A DNA stretch of 64,000 bases from Flavobacteriaceae bacterium LSUCC0859 (GTDB taxonomy: Bacteria; Bacteroidota; Bacteroidia; Flavobacteriales; Flavobacteriaceae): assembly GCA_022239325.1 (NCBI GenBank), contig JAKOGP010000007.1, positions 1 through 64,000 of the forward strand. Reading direction: 5' to 3'. The first letter of the stretch is position 1. The number at the start of each line of letters is the position of its first letter. The translations under genes and the position numbers were made by a program. Below the pieces are notes generated by a model that searched no databases, was not told the DNA's origin, and saw only the letters and a program-made list of their open reading frames with translations. Of this stretch, positions 1-9,058 are shown one piece after another.

Positions 1-96
1 ATTACTCAGCTCCCTATTTTACAAGCACTTACAACTTTGAAAAAATCGAAAATACTCCGCAAAGCATCGGCCAAAGGCCAAAAGAAAGAGAAATAG
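1..96 (+). CDS. 3' end of an unidentified protein gene (partial)
   Basis: An open frame runs in from the left edge and stops at a TAG at 94-96. It gives 31 residues ending in a Lys-rich tail (…ASAKGQKKEK). No family is recognisable from so short a piece. It is kept because the frame is open to the edge, lies on the same strand as thrS, and ends just before the thrS promoter. It could also be a chance open frame. Basis: sequence only. Confidence 0.4.
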   Translation: MTQLPILQALTTLKKSKILRKASAKGQKKEK

Positions 97-140
97 AACC
101 ATATAAATAAGTAGGATGCTATAATTAAGGGGGGCTACTA

Positions 141-171
141 TTGTTCGCGTAAATAAGTGGTGTTATATTTG
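141..171 (+). promoter_or_regulatory. Bacteroidota-type promoter of the thrS operon
   Basis: TTG at 141-143 is followed after 20 nt by TATATTTG at 164-171. This matches the known -33 TTG / -7 TAnnTTTG pattern of the Bacteroidota primary sigma factor. Transcription would start a few bases after 171, leaving a 5' leader of about 20 nt before the thrS ATG at 198. Confidence 0.8.
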
Positions 172-197
172 CACCTCTATTTAGTATACAATCAAGG

Positions 198-2141
198 ATG
201 ATAAAAGTTAGCTTACCAGACGGATCTGTCAAGGAATTTAATAAAGGGGCAACGCCTATGGACGTGGCCAAGAGTATTAGCGAGGGATTGGCAAGAAACG
301 TCATTTCTGCCTCCTACAACAATGTGGTGGTAGAAACCAAAACGCCTTTGGAAGAAGATGGCAGCATAGTGTTGTTTACCTGGAATGACGATCTGGGCAA
401 AAAAGCTTTTTGGCACTCCTCTTCTCATATTGTGGCACAGGCATTGGAAGTATTATATCCTGGTGTTCGTCTCACTATTGGTCCTGCTATTGACAATGGT
501 TTCTACTATGACGTGGAATTGCCTGAGGGTCAGGTAATCTCTGAAAAAGATTTTGGAAACATTGAAAAGCAGGCCCTAGAAATTGCTCGTGGCAAACATG
601 AATTCTCTATGAGAGCGGTTAGCAAACAAGAGGCCCTAGATAAGTACAAGACAGAAAACAACCCCTATAAAGTAGAGCTCATTGAAAACCTGGAAGACGG
701 CAGCATTACTTTTTGCGACCATGACACATTTACAGATTTGTGTAGGGGTGGGCATATTCCCAATACTGGAATAGTTAAGGCTATTAAAATTTTAAGTGTG
801 GCCGGTGCCTACTGGAGAGGTGACGAAAATAAGCCGCAACTCACAAGGCTGTACGGTATTTCTTTCCCTAAGCAAAAGGAACTTACAGAATACTTAGAAT
901 TATTGGAAGAAGCTAAGAAAAGAGACCACAGAAAATTGGGTAAGGAAATGGAACTCTTTACTTTTTCTCAAAAAGTAGGTCAAGGTTTGCCTTTATGGCT
1001 TCCTAAAGGTGCTGCGCTTAGAGAAAGATTAGAAAACTTCTTGAAAAAGGCCCAGAAAAAAGCGGGTTACGAAATGGTGGTAACGCCACATATAGGTCAG
1101 AAAGAACTCTATGTGACTTCTGGCCATTACGCCAAGTATGGTGAAGATAGTTTCCAGCCTATTAAAACACCTAAGATGGACGAGGAGTTTTTGCTAAAAC
1201 CTATGAACTGTCCCCACCACTGTGAGGTGTATAACAGCAAACCTTTTAGTTATAAAGAATTACCAAAACGTTTTGCAGAATTTGGTACCGTATATCGCTA
1301 TGAACAGAGTGGAGAATTACACGGGCTTACTAGAGTGAGAGGCTTTACGCAAGACGACGCACATATTTTTTGTACACCTGACCAACTAGATCAGGAATTT
1401 AAAAATGTGATTGACCTTTCTTTATATGTATTAGGGTCGCTTGGTTTTGAAAATTTTACTGCTCAGGTGTCTGTTAGAGATTTGAGTAAACCTGAAAAAT
1501 ATATTGGATCTGTTGAAAATTGGGAAAAAGCAGAAAATGCCATTATTAACGCTGCGTCTGAAAAAGGTCTAAAATACGTGATTGAACCTGGTGAAGCAGC
1601 ATTTTATGGTCCGAAATTAGACTTTATGGTAAAAGATGCCCTGGGAAGACAGTGGCAACTGGGAACCATCCAAGTAGATTACAACCTTCCGGAGCGTTTT
1701 GACCTTACTTACAAAGGAAGTGACAATCAATCCCATAGACCGGTCATGATACACCGTGCCCCATTTGGTAGTATGGAGCGTTTTATTGCGCTATTGCTAG
1801 AACATACAGGTGGTAATTTCCCCCTTTGGCTCACACCAGAGCAAGCCATTATTCTTCCTGTGAGTGAGAAGCATGAAAAATATGCGGAAAAAGTTTCAAA
1901 TTCACTAGAAAATGACGAAATTCGCGCCCTTGTAGATAGTAGAAATGAGACTATTGGCAAGAAAATTCGAGAGGCAGAAATGAGTAAAATCCCATTTATG
2001 CTGATTGTTGGAGACCAAGAGGCAGAAAATGGAACAGTTTCTGTAAGGAAACATGGTGGGGAAGAAATAGGAACTATTTCTATGGAAAACTTTGCTCAAA
2101 TAGTGAAAAAAGAAATTGAAACGACTTTAAAGCCGTTTTAA
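198..2141 (+). CDS. thrS: threonine--tRNA ligase
   Basis: Class II synthetase that charges tRNA-Thr in the cytoplasm; 647 residues, the full family length. The N-terminal TGS domain covers about residues 1-60. The editing (SAD) domain follows, with H73xxxH77 and a later CRGGH segment. The class II catalytic core contains the zinc-cysteine region PMNCPHH and motif 3 (GSMERF). The C-terminal anticodon-binding domain starts near residue 545. The gene is first in the thrS-infC-rpmI-rplT order that is widespread in bacteria, behind a clear promoter. The ATG at 198 begins exactly at the TGS domain, so the start is secure. Confidence 0.97.
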   Translation: MIKVSLPDGSVKEFNKGATPMDVAKSISEGLARNVISASYNNVVVETKTPLEEDGSIVLFTWNDDLGKKAFWHSSSHIVAQALEVLYPGVRLTIGPAIDNGFYYDVELPEGQVISEKDFGNIEKQALEIARGKHEFSMRAVSKQEALDKYKTENNPYKVELIENLEDGSITFCDHDTFTDLCRGGHIPNTGIVKAIKILSVAGAYWRGDENKPQLTRLYGISFPKQKELTEYLELLEEAKKRDHRKLGKEMELFTFSQKVGQGLPLWLPKGAALRERLENFLKKAQKKAGYEMVVTPHIGQKELYVTSGHYAKYGEDSFQPIKTPKMDEEFLLKPMNCPHHCEVYNSKPFSYKELPKRFAEFGTVYRYEQSGELHGLTRVRGFTQDDAHIFCTPDQLDQEFKNVIDLSLYVLGSLGFENFTAQVSVRDLSKPEKYIGSVENWEKAENAIINAASEKGLKYVIEPGEAAFYGPKLDFMVKDALGRQWQLGTIQVDYNLPERFDLTYKGSDNQSHRPVMIHRAPFGSMERFIALLLEHTGGNFPLWLTPEQAIILPVSEKHEKYAEKVSNSLENDEIRALVDSRNETIGKKIREAEMSKIPFMLIVGDQEAENGTVSVRKHGGEEIGTISMENFAQIVKKEIETTLKPF

Positions 2142-2173
2142 ATATAAAAATTGTTTAATTAAAATTAGAAGCC

Positions 2174-2728
2174 ATAGCAATACGTAAAAGGTTTAGGCCG
2201 CAGCCGAGAAGGGAAAACAAGAATCCTCACAATATTAACAAGAGCATTCTCGCTCCAAGCGTTCGTTTGGTGGGAGATAATGTAGAAGTTGGTGTCTACG
2301 ACATCCGTACCGCTCTAGACAAAGCAGAGGAATTAGAGCTAGACTTAGTAGAAATTTCTCCTAAGGCAGACCCACCGGTATGTAAAATTACGGACTATAA
2401 GAAATTTCTCTACGAGCAGAAAAAACGGGAGAAAGCTCTAAAATCCAAGGCTACTAAAGTGATCATCAAAGAGATTCGTTTTGGACCTCAAACGGATGAC
2501 CACGATTATGAATTTAAAAAGAAACACGCAGAAAAATTCTTAAAAGACGGTGCTAAATTAAAAGCATATGTGTTCTTTAAAGGACGTTCTATAGTGTATA
2601 AAGATCAAGGTGAAATTTTACTTTTAAAATTGGCTTCTGAGTTAGAAGAATTGGGTAAAGTAGAACAAATGCCTAGGTTGGAAGGTAAGCGTATGACCAT
2701 GTTTATCGCTCCAAAAACCAAAAAGTAA
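2174..2728 (+). CDS. infC: translation initiation factor IF-3, start at a non-canonical ATA codon
   Basis: IF-3 binds the 30S subunit and checks start codons. The C-terminal domain is clear ([14 protein letters not shown]…, ending [12 protein letters not shown]). The first ATG/GTG/TTG in frame is a TTG at 2267, which would delete the conserved N-terminal segment (IAIRKRF…NPHNIN…VRLVGDN). Upstream of it the only codons between the in-frame TAA at 2156-2158 and that segment are TTA AAA TTA GAA GCC ATA GCA ATA. The start is therefore taken as ATA at 2174, giving 184 residues. Known: E. coli infC starts with AUU, and IF-3 represses its own translation through that codon. Inference: the same feedback works here through AUA. 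ATA at 2180 is the alternative. The gene follows thrS by 32 bp. Confidence 0.93.
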   Translation: MAIRKRFRPQPRRENKNPHNINKSILAPSVRLVGDNVEVGVYDIRTALDKAEELELDLVEISPKADPPVCKITDYKKFLYEQKKREKALKSKATKVIIKEIRFGPQTDDHDYEFKKKHAEKFLKDGAKLKAYVFFKGRSIVYKDQGEILLLKLASELEELGKVEQMPRLEGKRMTMFIAPKTKK

Positions 2729-2731
2729 TAC

Positions 2732-2758
2732 AGGGTGATATTGGCCCTAAAAACCAAT
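2732..2758 (+). promoter_or_regulatory. candidate H-type RNA pseudoknot between infC and rpmI
   Basis: AGGG (2732-2735) can pair with CCCT (2745-2748). ATTGG (2740-2744), inside that loop, can pair with CCAAT (2754-2758). The linkers are TGAT and AAAAA. Together this is a compact H-type pseudoknot ending 29 nt before the rpmI start. In E. coli, ribosomal protein L20 represses rpmI-rplT through a pseudoknot in the same gene spacer, so a feedback role is plausible. The stems are short (4 and 5 bp) and the pairing could be chance. Confidence 0.4.
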
Positions 2759-2787
2759 AAGTGAGATAAACCATAAATAGGAAGACA

Positions 2788-2985
2788 ATGCCTAAAATGA
2801 AAACTAAATCCAGTGCCAAGAAGCGTTTCAAGCTTACCGGTTCTGGTAAATTAAAAAGAAAGCACGCTTTTAAGAGTCACATCTTAACTAAGAAGTCTAA
2901 GAAGCGTAAGCTTAAATTAACTCATGATGGCCTGGTACACAAGGCAGATGAGAACAACATCAAAATTCAATTACGATTAAAGTAA
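2788..2985 (+). CDS. rpmI: 50S ribosomal protein L35
   Basis: Small, very basic protein of the large ribosomal subunit; 65 residues, the normal length. It has the family N-terminus [15 protein letters not shown] and the Lys/Arg-rich segment KKSKKRKLK. It sits between infC and rplT, as in most bacteria, and probably shares their transcript. The start at 2788 is fixed by the conserved N-terminus. Confidence 0.97.
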   Translation: MPKMKTKSSAKKRFKLTGSGKLKRKHAFKSHILTKKSKKRKLKLTHDGLVHKADENNIKIQLRLK

Positions 2986-3067
2986 TTGCATTAGGTAATT
3001 AGTATTAACCTTGGAGTTAGGCTTTGAAGCGCCTTGAGCCGCCTACTACAAAAAAACAAATTTAAAA

Positions 3068-3412
3068 ATGCCAAGATCAGTCAATTCAGTAGCTTCTAGA
3101 GCTAGAAGAAAAAAAGTAATGAAACAAGCCAAAGGTTACTTCGGAAGAAGAAAAAACGTTTGGACTGTTGCTAAAAACGCGGTTGAAAAAGCGATGCTTT
3201 ACGCATACAGAGACCGTAGAAATAAGAAAAGAAACTTCCGTGCCTTATGGATTACACGTATTAATGCAGCGGCAAGGCTACACGGAATGTCTTACTCAGA
3301 GTTTATGGGGAAAGTGAAAGCTAATAATGTAGAATTAAACCGTAAGGTTTTAGCAGATTTAGCAATGAACCACCCAGAAGCGTTCAAAGCTGTAGTAGAC
3401 AAAGTAAAATAA
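3068..3412 (+). CDS. rplT: 50S ribosomal protein L20
   Basis: Large-subunit assembly protein that binds 23S rRNA; 114 residues, the usual length. The basic N-terminal extension ([16 protein letters not shown]) and the globular part with [15 protein letters not shown] are typical. In other bacteria L20 is also the translational repressor of its own operon. The 82-nt spacer from rpmI can form a small bulged hairpin (AGGTAAT/ATTAACCT, near 2995-3013), whose relevance is unknown. This is the last gene before the terminator at 3433. Confidence 0.97.
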   Translation: MPRSVNSVASRARRKKVMKQAKGYFGRRKNVWTVAKNAVEKAMLYAYRDRRNKKRNFRALWITRINAAARLHGMSYSEFMGKVKANNVELNRKVLADLAMNHPEAFKAVVDKVK

Positions 3413-3432
3413 AATGAATCCATCTCACTTAT

Positions 3433-3465
3433 AAAAATCCCACGCTCCGCGTGGGATTTTTTTTT
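3433..3465 (+). terminator. intrinsic terminator of the thrS-infC-rpmI-rplT operon
   Basis: ATCCCACGC (3437-3445), loop TCC, then GCGTGGGAT (3449-3457), flanked by AAAA and a run of T to 3465. This is a perfect GC-rich hairpin followed by a long T-tract. It ends only 12 bp before the next start codon. Confidence 0.93.
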
Positions 3466-3476
3466 ACCTTCCAATC

Positions 3477-4283
3477 ATGAATACACCCTTACTTAAAGAT
3501 GTAAAACTCGTTGTTACAGACATGGACGGGACCTTATTAAATAACCAGCACCAGGTTAGTGATTTGTTTTTTGAACAATATTGGGCCCTAAAAGAAAAAG
3601 GCGTTCAGATAGTGGCAGCTAGTGGCAGACAGCACAATAGCATTGTAGAAAAACTAGCCCCCATTGCCTCTGATTTAACTGTGATTGCAGAAAACGGAGC
3701 CATGACCACCCACCTAGGAGAAACAAATTGCTTGGGCTTTCCTACCCAAGCATATGAGAGAACACTGGCCCTACTAAACCAGCAGCATGGCATGCACCCT
3801 GTGCTATGCACCAATGGCTCTGCCTATATAGCAAGGGGGCAAGAACGCTTTGAAGAGATTTTAAGAGAATATTATTCTCATTTTAACGTGATTGATCGCC
3901 TAGAAGACTATGCAGAGGAAGTGCTTAAAATTGCCATTTACCACTTTGAGAGTTCTGAAAAATATATTTATCCGGTGGTTGCTGTCTTGGAAGACCATGT
4001 AAAGGTTAAAATTTCTGGCCCCAACTGGGTAGACCTATCCCACCCCAATGCAAATAAAGGCTACGCACTTCATGCGCTGCAACAAAAATTAGGGATAAGC
4101 CCAGCGCAAACCATGGTTTTTGGAGACTACAACAACGACTTAGAAATGATGTCCCAGGCCCATTTTAGCTTTGCCATGGAAAATGCACACCCCAATGTGT
4201 TGGCGGCTGCCAACTACAAAACCAGCTCTAATGAAAATGCTGGGGTAGAGAAAATGCTGGGAGAATTATTAAATCTACTTTAA
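3477..4283 (+). CDS. Cof-type HAD-family phosphatase
   Basis: Cytoplasmic haloacid-dehalogenase-type hydrolase; 268 residues. The nucleophile motif is D15-M-D17-G-T. The cap region lies in the middle, and motif IV (GDYNND) is near residue 220. This is the layout of Cof/SupH sugar-phosphate or flavin-phosphate phosphatases, and the substrate cannot be told from sequence. The start at 3477 is the only Met before the catalytic motif. It lies 12 bp behind the rplT terminator, so there is little room for a promoter and expression may rely on read-through. Confidence 0.88.
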   Translation: MNTPLLKDVKLVVTDMDGTLLNNQHQVSDLFFEQYWALKEKGVQIVAASGRQHNSIVEKLAPIASDLTVIAENGAMTTHLGETNCLGFPTQAYERTLALLNQQHGMHPVLCTNGSAYIARGQERFEEILREYYSHFNVIDRLEDYAEEVLKIAIYHFESSEKYIYPVVAVLEDHVKVKISGPNWVDLSHPNANKGYALHALQQKLGISPAQTMVFGDYNNDLEMMSQAHFSFAMENAHPNVLAAANYKTSSNENAGVEKMLGELLNLL

Positions 4284-4388
4284 GAAATACAGGTCTAAAA
4301 CAAAGGCGCCACTTAAAGTAAAACCCATAAGCAATGGGATTTGCTGTTTTTAGATAGTAACTGAAAATGACACAAAAATGGCTTCTTT

Positions 4389-5921
4389 CTAAAAGGGAAC
4401 ATCGTCATTTTCAGGAGAGTCAAAAGCCTGATTAGGAGAGGGTAAATCTTTAGTAATAAATGGATTAGACTCCTGGTTATTATTGAGCTTTGACTGAAAC
4501 TCAAAAGGGGTGTCAAAGGTGTCTAAGTTGTCAAACTTACCTAAGTTTCCAATAAACTTGAGCCTTATATTGTCTAGGCCACCATTACGATGTTTGGCCA
4601 CAATAAACTCTGCCTGGCCTTCGGTTGGAGAACGATCTTCGTCGTCCCACTCCTCAATTTTATAATACTCAGGACGGTAAATAAAAGACACAATATCTGC
4701 ATCTTGCTCAATGGCCCCAGATTCTCTCAAGTCAGATAAGATTGGGCGTTTAGACCCTCCTCTTGTCTCTACAGCCCTTGATAATTGCGATAAGGCAATT
4801 ACAGGCACATTTAGTTCCTTAGCTAAAGCTTTTAAGTTTCTAGATATCATAGATATTTCCTGCTCCCTATTTCCGCCGCCTTTTTGACTGTTCCCAGCTG
4901 TCATAAGCTGTAAATAGTCGATAATAATCATTTTAATGTCGTGCTGAGAAGCCAGCCTTCTCGCTTTGGCTCTCAGGTCAAAAATAGAGAGTGAAGGGGT
5001 GTCGTCTATAAACAATGGAGCTTTTTCTAATGCTTTTACCTTCACATTGAGCTGCTCCCATTCGTGTTTCTCTAATTTTCCAGTCCTTAACTTTTCAGAA
5101 GACAATCCTGTTTCCGAAGATATAAGTCTGGTAATAAGCTGAACAGAAGACATCTCTAAAGAGAAAAAAGCGACTCCATAGTTATTGTTTACCGCAATAT
5201 TTCTTGCCATAGACAAGGTGAGAGCTGTTTTACCCATACCAGGTCTTGCAGCTACAATAATGAGATCTGAGGGCTGCCAACCAGAGGTAAGCTTGTCTAG
5301 TTTATCAAAACCAGATGGAATACCACTGAGTCCTTCTTTATTGGCTATCTCTTCTATTCTCTTTTTGGCTTGTATTACAAGATTCTGAGCGGTTTCTGCG
5401 GCTCTTTTGGTATTCCCTTGTGTAACGTCATACAACTTAGATTCTGCCATGTCTAAAAGATCAAAAACATCTGTGGCGTCTTCATAAGCCTCTTGTATAA
5501 TTTCACTAGAGATTTTAATAAGACTGCGTTGGATATACTTCTGTTGTATAATCCTGGCATGAAACTCAATATGGGCAGAAGAGGCTACTTTTTGGGTGAG
5601 GCCAATCAGGTAAAAATCGCCACCCACTGCTTCTAGCTTTCCATCTTTTTTGAGTTGGGCAGAAACGGTTAATAAATCTATAGGCTCCGAGCTTTCAAAG
5701 AGGGTAAAAATGGCCTCAAAAATATATCTGTGGGCTTCTTTGTAAAATATCTCAGGATGTAAAATATCTATTACCTCATCTACTCCTTTTTTATCTATGA
5801 GCATAGCTCCAAGTGCAACTTCCTCTAAATCAATAGCTTGAGGAGGTATTTTACCACGCTCCATGCTTACAACGCTGGGTGTAACAGATAAATTTCTAGA
5901 TAAAGGCTTTGGGTTTTCCAT
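4389..5921 (-). CDS. dnaB: replicative DNA helicase DnaB
   Basis: Hexameric helicase that unwinds DNA at the replication fork. The N-terminal DnaB domain (LEEVALGAMLIDKKGVDEV…) is followed by the RecA-like core. Walker A is ARPGMGKTAL, Walker B is IIIDYLQLM, and a later motif includes DLRESGAIEQDAD. The C-terminal tail is acidic and Asn/Ser-rich, ending DDVPF. The frame is open to a Met at 5984, but the extra 21 residues are not family-like. The Met at 5921 (MENPKPLSRN…) gives a normal 510-residue protein. It stands alone, with 171 bp and the accA terminator in between. Confidence 0.95.
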   Translation of the reverse strand: MENPKPLSRNLSVTPSVVSMERGKIPPQAIDLEEVALGAMLIDKKGVDEVIDILHPEIFYKEAHRYIFEAIFTLFESSEPIDLLTVSAQLKKDGKLEAVGGDFYLIGLTQKVASSAHIEFHARIIQQKYIQRSLIKISSEIIQEAYEDATDVFDLLDMAESKLYDVTQGNTKRAAETAQNLVIQAKKRIEEIANKEGLSGIPSGFDKLDKLTSGWQPSDLIIVAARPGMGKTALTLSMARNIAVNNNYGVAFFSLEMSSVQLITRLISSETGLSSEKLRTGKLEKHEWEQLNVKVKALEKAPLFIDDTPSLSIFDLRAKARRLASQHDIKMIIIDYLQLMTAGNSQKGGGNREQEISMISRNLKALAKELNVPVIALSQLSRAVETRGGSKRPILSDLRESGAIEQDADIVSFIYRPEYYKIEEWDDEDRSPTEGQAEFIVAKHRNGGLDNIRLKFIGNLGKFDNLDTFDTPFEFQSKLNNNQESNPFITKDLPSPNQAFDSPENDDVPF

Positions 5922-6035
5922 AAAAGCTAAGATACGTAATAAGACGGGCGAGCCCTTGTTTTGAAGTGGCTCACTATGAACCATTCATTCACAATTTGTA
6001 TGTTAATAAGTTACAAAAATTGTTGATAACCATAA

Positions 6036-6065
6036 AAAAACTGCCGTTAGAAAACGGCAGTTTTT
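6036..6065 (-). terminator. intrinsic terminator after accA
   Basis: CTGCCGTT (6041-6048), loop AGAA, AACGGCAG (6053-6060), flanked by A and T runs on both sides. Read on the minus strand it closes accA, and dnaB starts 115 bp beyond it. Confidence 0.9.
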
Positions 6066-6088
6066 ACAATCGTATAAAAATAAAGGGC

Positions 6089-7042
6089 TTAGCCGTTAAA
6101 GACTCCCATATTGGCATATTTGTCCATGCGCTGAGCCACTAATTCTTTTGGGGATAAGTTTTTTAATGCCTCATAGTGACTGCTAATTTTATTCTTAGCA
6201 ATTTCAAACATCTTAGCTCTATCTGAATGAGCTCCTCCAGCAGGTTCTCTTACAATCTCGTCTATGAGCTTTAATTTTTTCATATCGGTTGCGGTGAGCT
6301 TTAAAGCTGCAGCTGCCTGCTCTTTATATTCCCAGCTTCTCCATAAGATAGAAGAGCAAGACTCCGGAGAAATAACGGAATACCAGGTGTTTTCTAGCAT
6401 AAGCACCTTATCCCCTACCCCAATTCCCAAGGCACCTCCAGACGCACCTTCCCCTATAATCATCACAATAATAGGCACTTTGAGTCTAGTCATTTCCAAA
6501 ATATTTCTAGCAATGGCCTCTCCCTGACCTCTCTCCTCCGCTTCAATTCCAGGATAAGCACCGGGGGTGTCTATCAAACACACTACAGGTAGGTTAAATT
6601 TTTCTGCAGACTTCATCAGTCTGAGGGCTTTCCTATACCCCTCTGGGTTGGCCATACCAAAATTTCTATACTGCCTAGTTTTTGTATTGTACCCTTTTTG
6701 CTGACCGATAAACATATAGCTTTGGTCTCCAATTTTACCCAAGCCACCTATCATGGCCTTGTCATCTTTAACGGTTCTGTCTCCGTGAAGCTCTAAAAAG
6801 CTTTCTCCACAAATGGCGTGAATATAATCTAGGGTGTAAGGTCTGTTAGGGTGTCTAGACAATTGAACGCGCTGCCATGCAGTGAGGTTCTTGTATATGT
6901 CTTTTTTAGTGTCTTGTAATTTTTTTTCGATCTGCTTACAGGTTTCAGTGACGTCTACGTCACTTTCTTCACCTATAATTACGCACTTGTCCAGCTGTTC
7001 TTCTAATTCCTTTATGGGAAGTTCAAAATCTAAATATTCCAT
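6089..7042 (-). CDS. accA: acetyl-CoA carboxylase carboxyltransferase subunit alpha
   Basis: With AccD, transfers the carboxyl group from biotin to acetyl-CoA to make malonyl-CoA, the first step of fatty-acid synthesis. At 317 residues it has the normal length. The N-terminal helix ([15 protein letters not shown]) and the crotonase-like core with [15 protein letters not shown] and the [10 protein letters not shown] segment are typical. accD and accBC are not in this window. A TATATTTG box at 7069-7076 lies 27 bp before the start and probably provides the promoter. A strong terminator follows. Confidence 0.96.
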   Translation of the reverse strand: MEYLDFELPIKELEEQLDKCVIIGEESDVDVTETCKQIEKKLQDTKKDIYKNLTAWQRVQLSRHPNRPYTLDYIHAICGESFLELHGDRTVKDDKAMIGGLGKIGDQSYMFIGQQKGYNTKTRQYRNFGMANPEGYRKALRLMKSAEKFNLPVVCLIDTPGAYPGIEAEERGQGEAIARNILEMTRLKVPIIVMIIGEGASGGALGIGVGDKVLMLENTWYSVISPESCSSILWRSWEYKEQAAAALKLTATDMKKLKLIDEIVREPAGGAHSDRAKMFEIAKNKISSHYEALKNLSPKELVAQRMDKYANMGVFNG

Positions 7043-7068
7043 GGCGTGTTTTAATAAGTAATGACTAA

Positions 7069-7076
7069 CAAATATA
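7069..7076 (-). promoter_or_regulatory. -7 box upstream of accA
   Basis: TATATTTG on the minus strand, matching TAnnTTTG, 27 bp before the accA ATG. I see no TTG at the usual -33 distance, so the promoter is half-supported. Confidence 0.5.
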
Positions 7077-7095
7077 AAATTTATATGCTATAAAG

Positions 7096-7992
7096 CTACC
7101 CCTCTGCTTTAGTTTTTGAGCTGGATTTGCTTTTTAAAATTCCATTGGCAATTACCGTAACCAAAATGAGTAGTGCTCCTAAATAAAATAGGGAACTCAT
7201 ATGTTCACTTTCTCCAAAGACTACAAATGCGAGCAGTATTCCATATACCGGTTCCATATTGGTAGTAAGCATCACGGAATAAGGACTAATATAGGCCATA
7301 AGCTTCACAGAAGCTATAAAAGCGTAGGCGGTGCAAAGGGAGGAAAGCAAAAATAAATATCCAAAATCTGAGGGGGAAATACTCCAAAAATCTGAGGTAA
7401 AGCTTCCTTTAAATACCAAGTAAATGCTCAATAAAAGGACTCCGCCTGCCATTTCGTAAAAAGCAATAACAGAGGGTTTGAGCGTCTTAATAAAGTTTCC
7501 GTTTAAAAGAGAAAAAACAGCCACTAAAAAAGCAGAGCTAATGGCAAGTAATATCCCCTGCCAGTATTGGGTTTCTACCCTAAAAATAATACCCAGACCC
7601 AAGACCACCAAAAGTCCAAAAACCACCTCATAGCCAATCATTTTCCTTTTATACCAAAGCGGCTCTAAAAGGGCCGCAAACAGGGCCCCAACAGACATAC
7701 AAGCCAAAGCAATAGACACATTTGACACCTTTATAGCCTTAAAAAAAGTAACCCAATGCAGGGCAATCACCGCCCCGGTTCCCAATAGTGCCAGAACCTT
7801 ATATAAAGAAAGTTTCAGGGCGTATTTTTTGTATTTGAGATAAACAAAAACAAGCCCCATAGCTAGTGCCATTCTATACCAAACCAAAGGCAAGGCGTCA
7901 AGGCTTATCAGCTTGCCAATAACCGCCGTAAAGCCCCAAATAAAGACAATCAAATGAAGGTGAACAAAGTGTTTTAAATTACCGCTTGGCAT
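7096..7992 (-). CDS. EamA/DMT-family membrane transporter
   Basis: Inner-membrane protein of 298 residues with about ten hydrophobic segments, arranged as two EamA repeats (about 10-140 and 150-285). The typical repeat ends are MEPVYG and ALLEPLWY. Members export amino acids, nucleosides or other metabolites, and the substrate is unknown. The start ATG lies inside the end of the LptF/G-like gene (14-bp overlap, different frame), so the two are translationally coupled. The C-terminus is short and Lys/Ser-rich. Confidence 0.85.
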   Translation of the reverse strand: MPSGNLKHFVHLHLIVFIWGFTAVIGKLISLDALPLVWYRMALAMGLVFVYLKYKKYALKLSLYKVLALLGTGAVIALHWVTFFKAIKVSNVSIALACMSVGALFAALLEPLWYKRKMIGYEVVFGLLVVLGLGIIFRVETQYWQGILLAISSAFLVAVFSLLNGNFIKTLKPSVIAFYEMAGGVLLLSIYLVFKGSFTSDFWSISPSDFGYLFLLSSLCTAYAFIASVKLMAYISPYSVMLTTNMEPVYGILLAFVVFGESEHMSSLFYLGALLILVTVIANGILKSKSSSKTKAEG

Positions 7993-9058
7993 GGTTCAAA
8001 AGATAAAGGGCCACCATACTAAATACGATGTTTGGAATTAGAATGGCAGCTAAGGGGGAAAGTCCAGACTGCTGGGCTAAAGTTCCAAAGACCCTGTCAA
8101 AAAAGATGTAGACAAAGGCCACACATATCCCAAAGGCCAGATTCACTCCCATTCCTCCCCTTCTTTTGGCTGCAGACACCCCCACAGCAATAAAGGTGAG
8201 AATAAAAGCAGTAAAAGGAAGGGCCCAACGCTTGTACTTCACCATAATATAGGTGTTAATGTTAGAGGCGCCCTTTCTTCTTTGGTCGTCTATAAAAGCA
8301 TTGAGCTCAATGAGGTTTTTGGTCTCTGCTATATAGGACACAGGTGTGAGATCCGAAATCTTAAAATTAAATACGGTGTCTAAGGTAGCCTTAGAGGCCA
8401 CTAGAGAAAGACTATCGGAAAAAGTTCTCTTTTCATAAGAGGTAAGCTGGTAGGTAGAATCTTTTTCACGCCAGCGAATGGTGGCGGCAGAAATTTTATA
8501 TTCCAGTTGATCCAGATCGTTAAAGTGCTCCAAAGTAAAATTATAGCCTCGCATTCTACTGGGGTCATAACTACTCACATACAAAAAGTCCTTATCGTTA
8601 ATTTGGTTAAAAATGTTGTTAGTGATACGGTCTTCTTTCCCCTTTTTTAAGTACTTAAAAATAAATTCATTGTACCCTTTACTGGCGTATGGCACCAAAA
8701 ACATCACCATAAAAAACATCAGGACCGCAATCATACTGGCTCCTATTAAATAGGGTCTTAAAAACCTATTAAAAGAAACTCCCGAACTCAAAATGGCTAC
8801 AATCTCCGTATTGTTTGCAAGCTTGGAGGTAAAAAATATGACAGACAAAAAGAGAAAAATAGGAAACAGTAGGCTACCAATATAGATGGTAAAATTCCCA
8901 TAGTACACCAAAATTTCTTCCAGCGGTGCATTATTGTCAATAATTTTTCCAATCTGTTCCGCCAAATTGGCCATAATACCAATGGGTACAAACAGCATAA
9001 GCATCACTGAAAAAGTGAGCAGATAACGTTTGAGAATATACCAATCCAGAATTTTCAC
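7979..9058 (-). CDS. LptF/LptG-family LPS export permease (YjgP/YjgQ)
   Basis: Half of the inner-membrane permease that, with LptB, drives lipopolysaccharide to the cell surface. At 359 residues it has the normal length. There are three N-terminal membrane segments (about 12-35, 55-75, 100-120), a periplasmic jellyroll of about 150 residues, and three C-terminal segments. It starts with GTG directly after the TAA of tgt, with no spacer, and overlaps eamA. The order tgt-lptF/G is often seen in Bacteroidota. Whether it is LptF or LptG cannot be settled from sequence. Confidence 0.9.
   Translation of the reverse strand: MKILDWYILKRYLLTFSVMLMLFVPIGIMANLAEQIGKIIDNNAPLEEILVYYGNFTIYIGSLLFPIFLFLSVIFFTSKLANNTEIVAILSSGVSFNRFLRPYLIGASMIAVLMFFMVMFLVPYASKGYNEFIFKYLKKGKEDRITNNIFNQINDKDFLYVSSYDPSRMRGYNFTLEHFNDLDQLEYKISAATIRWREKDSTYQLTSYEKRTFSDSLSLVASKATLDTVFNFKISDLTPVSYIAETKNLIELNAFIDDQRRKGASNINTYIMVKYKRWALPFTAFILTFIAVGVSAAKRRGGMGVNLAFGICVAFVYIFFDRVFGTLAQQSGLSPLAAILIPNIVFSMVALYLLNHAKR

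Noticed and set aside
2267-2728. infC starting at TTG 2267
   Set aside because: This start cuts off conserved IF-3 residues that are clearly encoded upstream in the same frame.
6011-6035. DnaA-box-like sequence TGTTGATAA near dnaB, and TGTGGAAAA near gyrB, as signs of an origin
   Set aside because: Each is a single near-match differing by one base, with no cluster, no dnaA or other origin genes, and AT-rich surroundings in which such matches are common.
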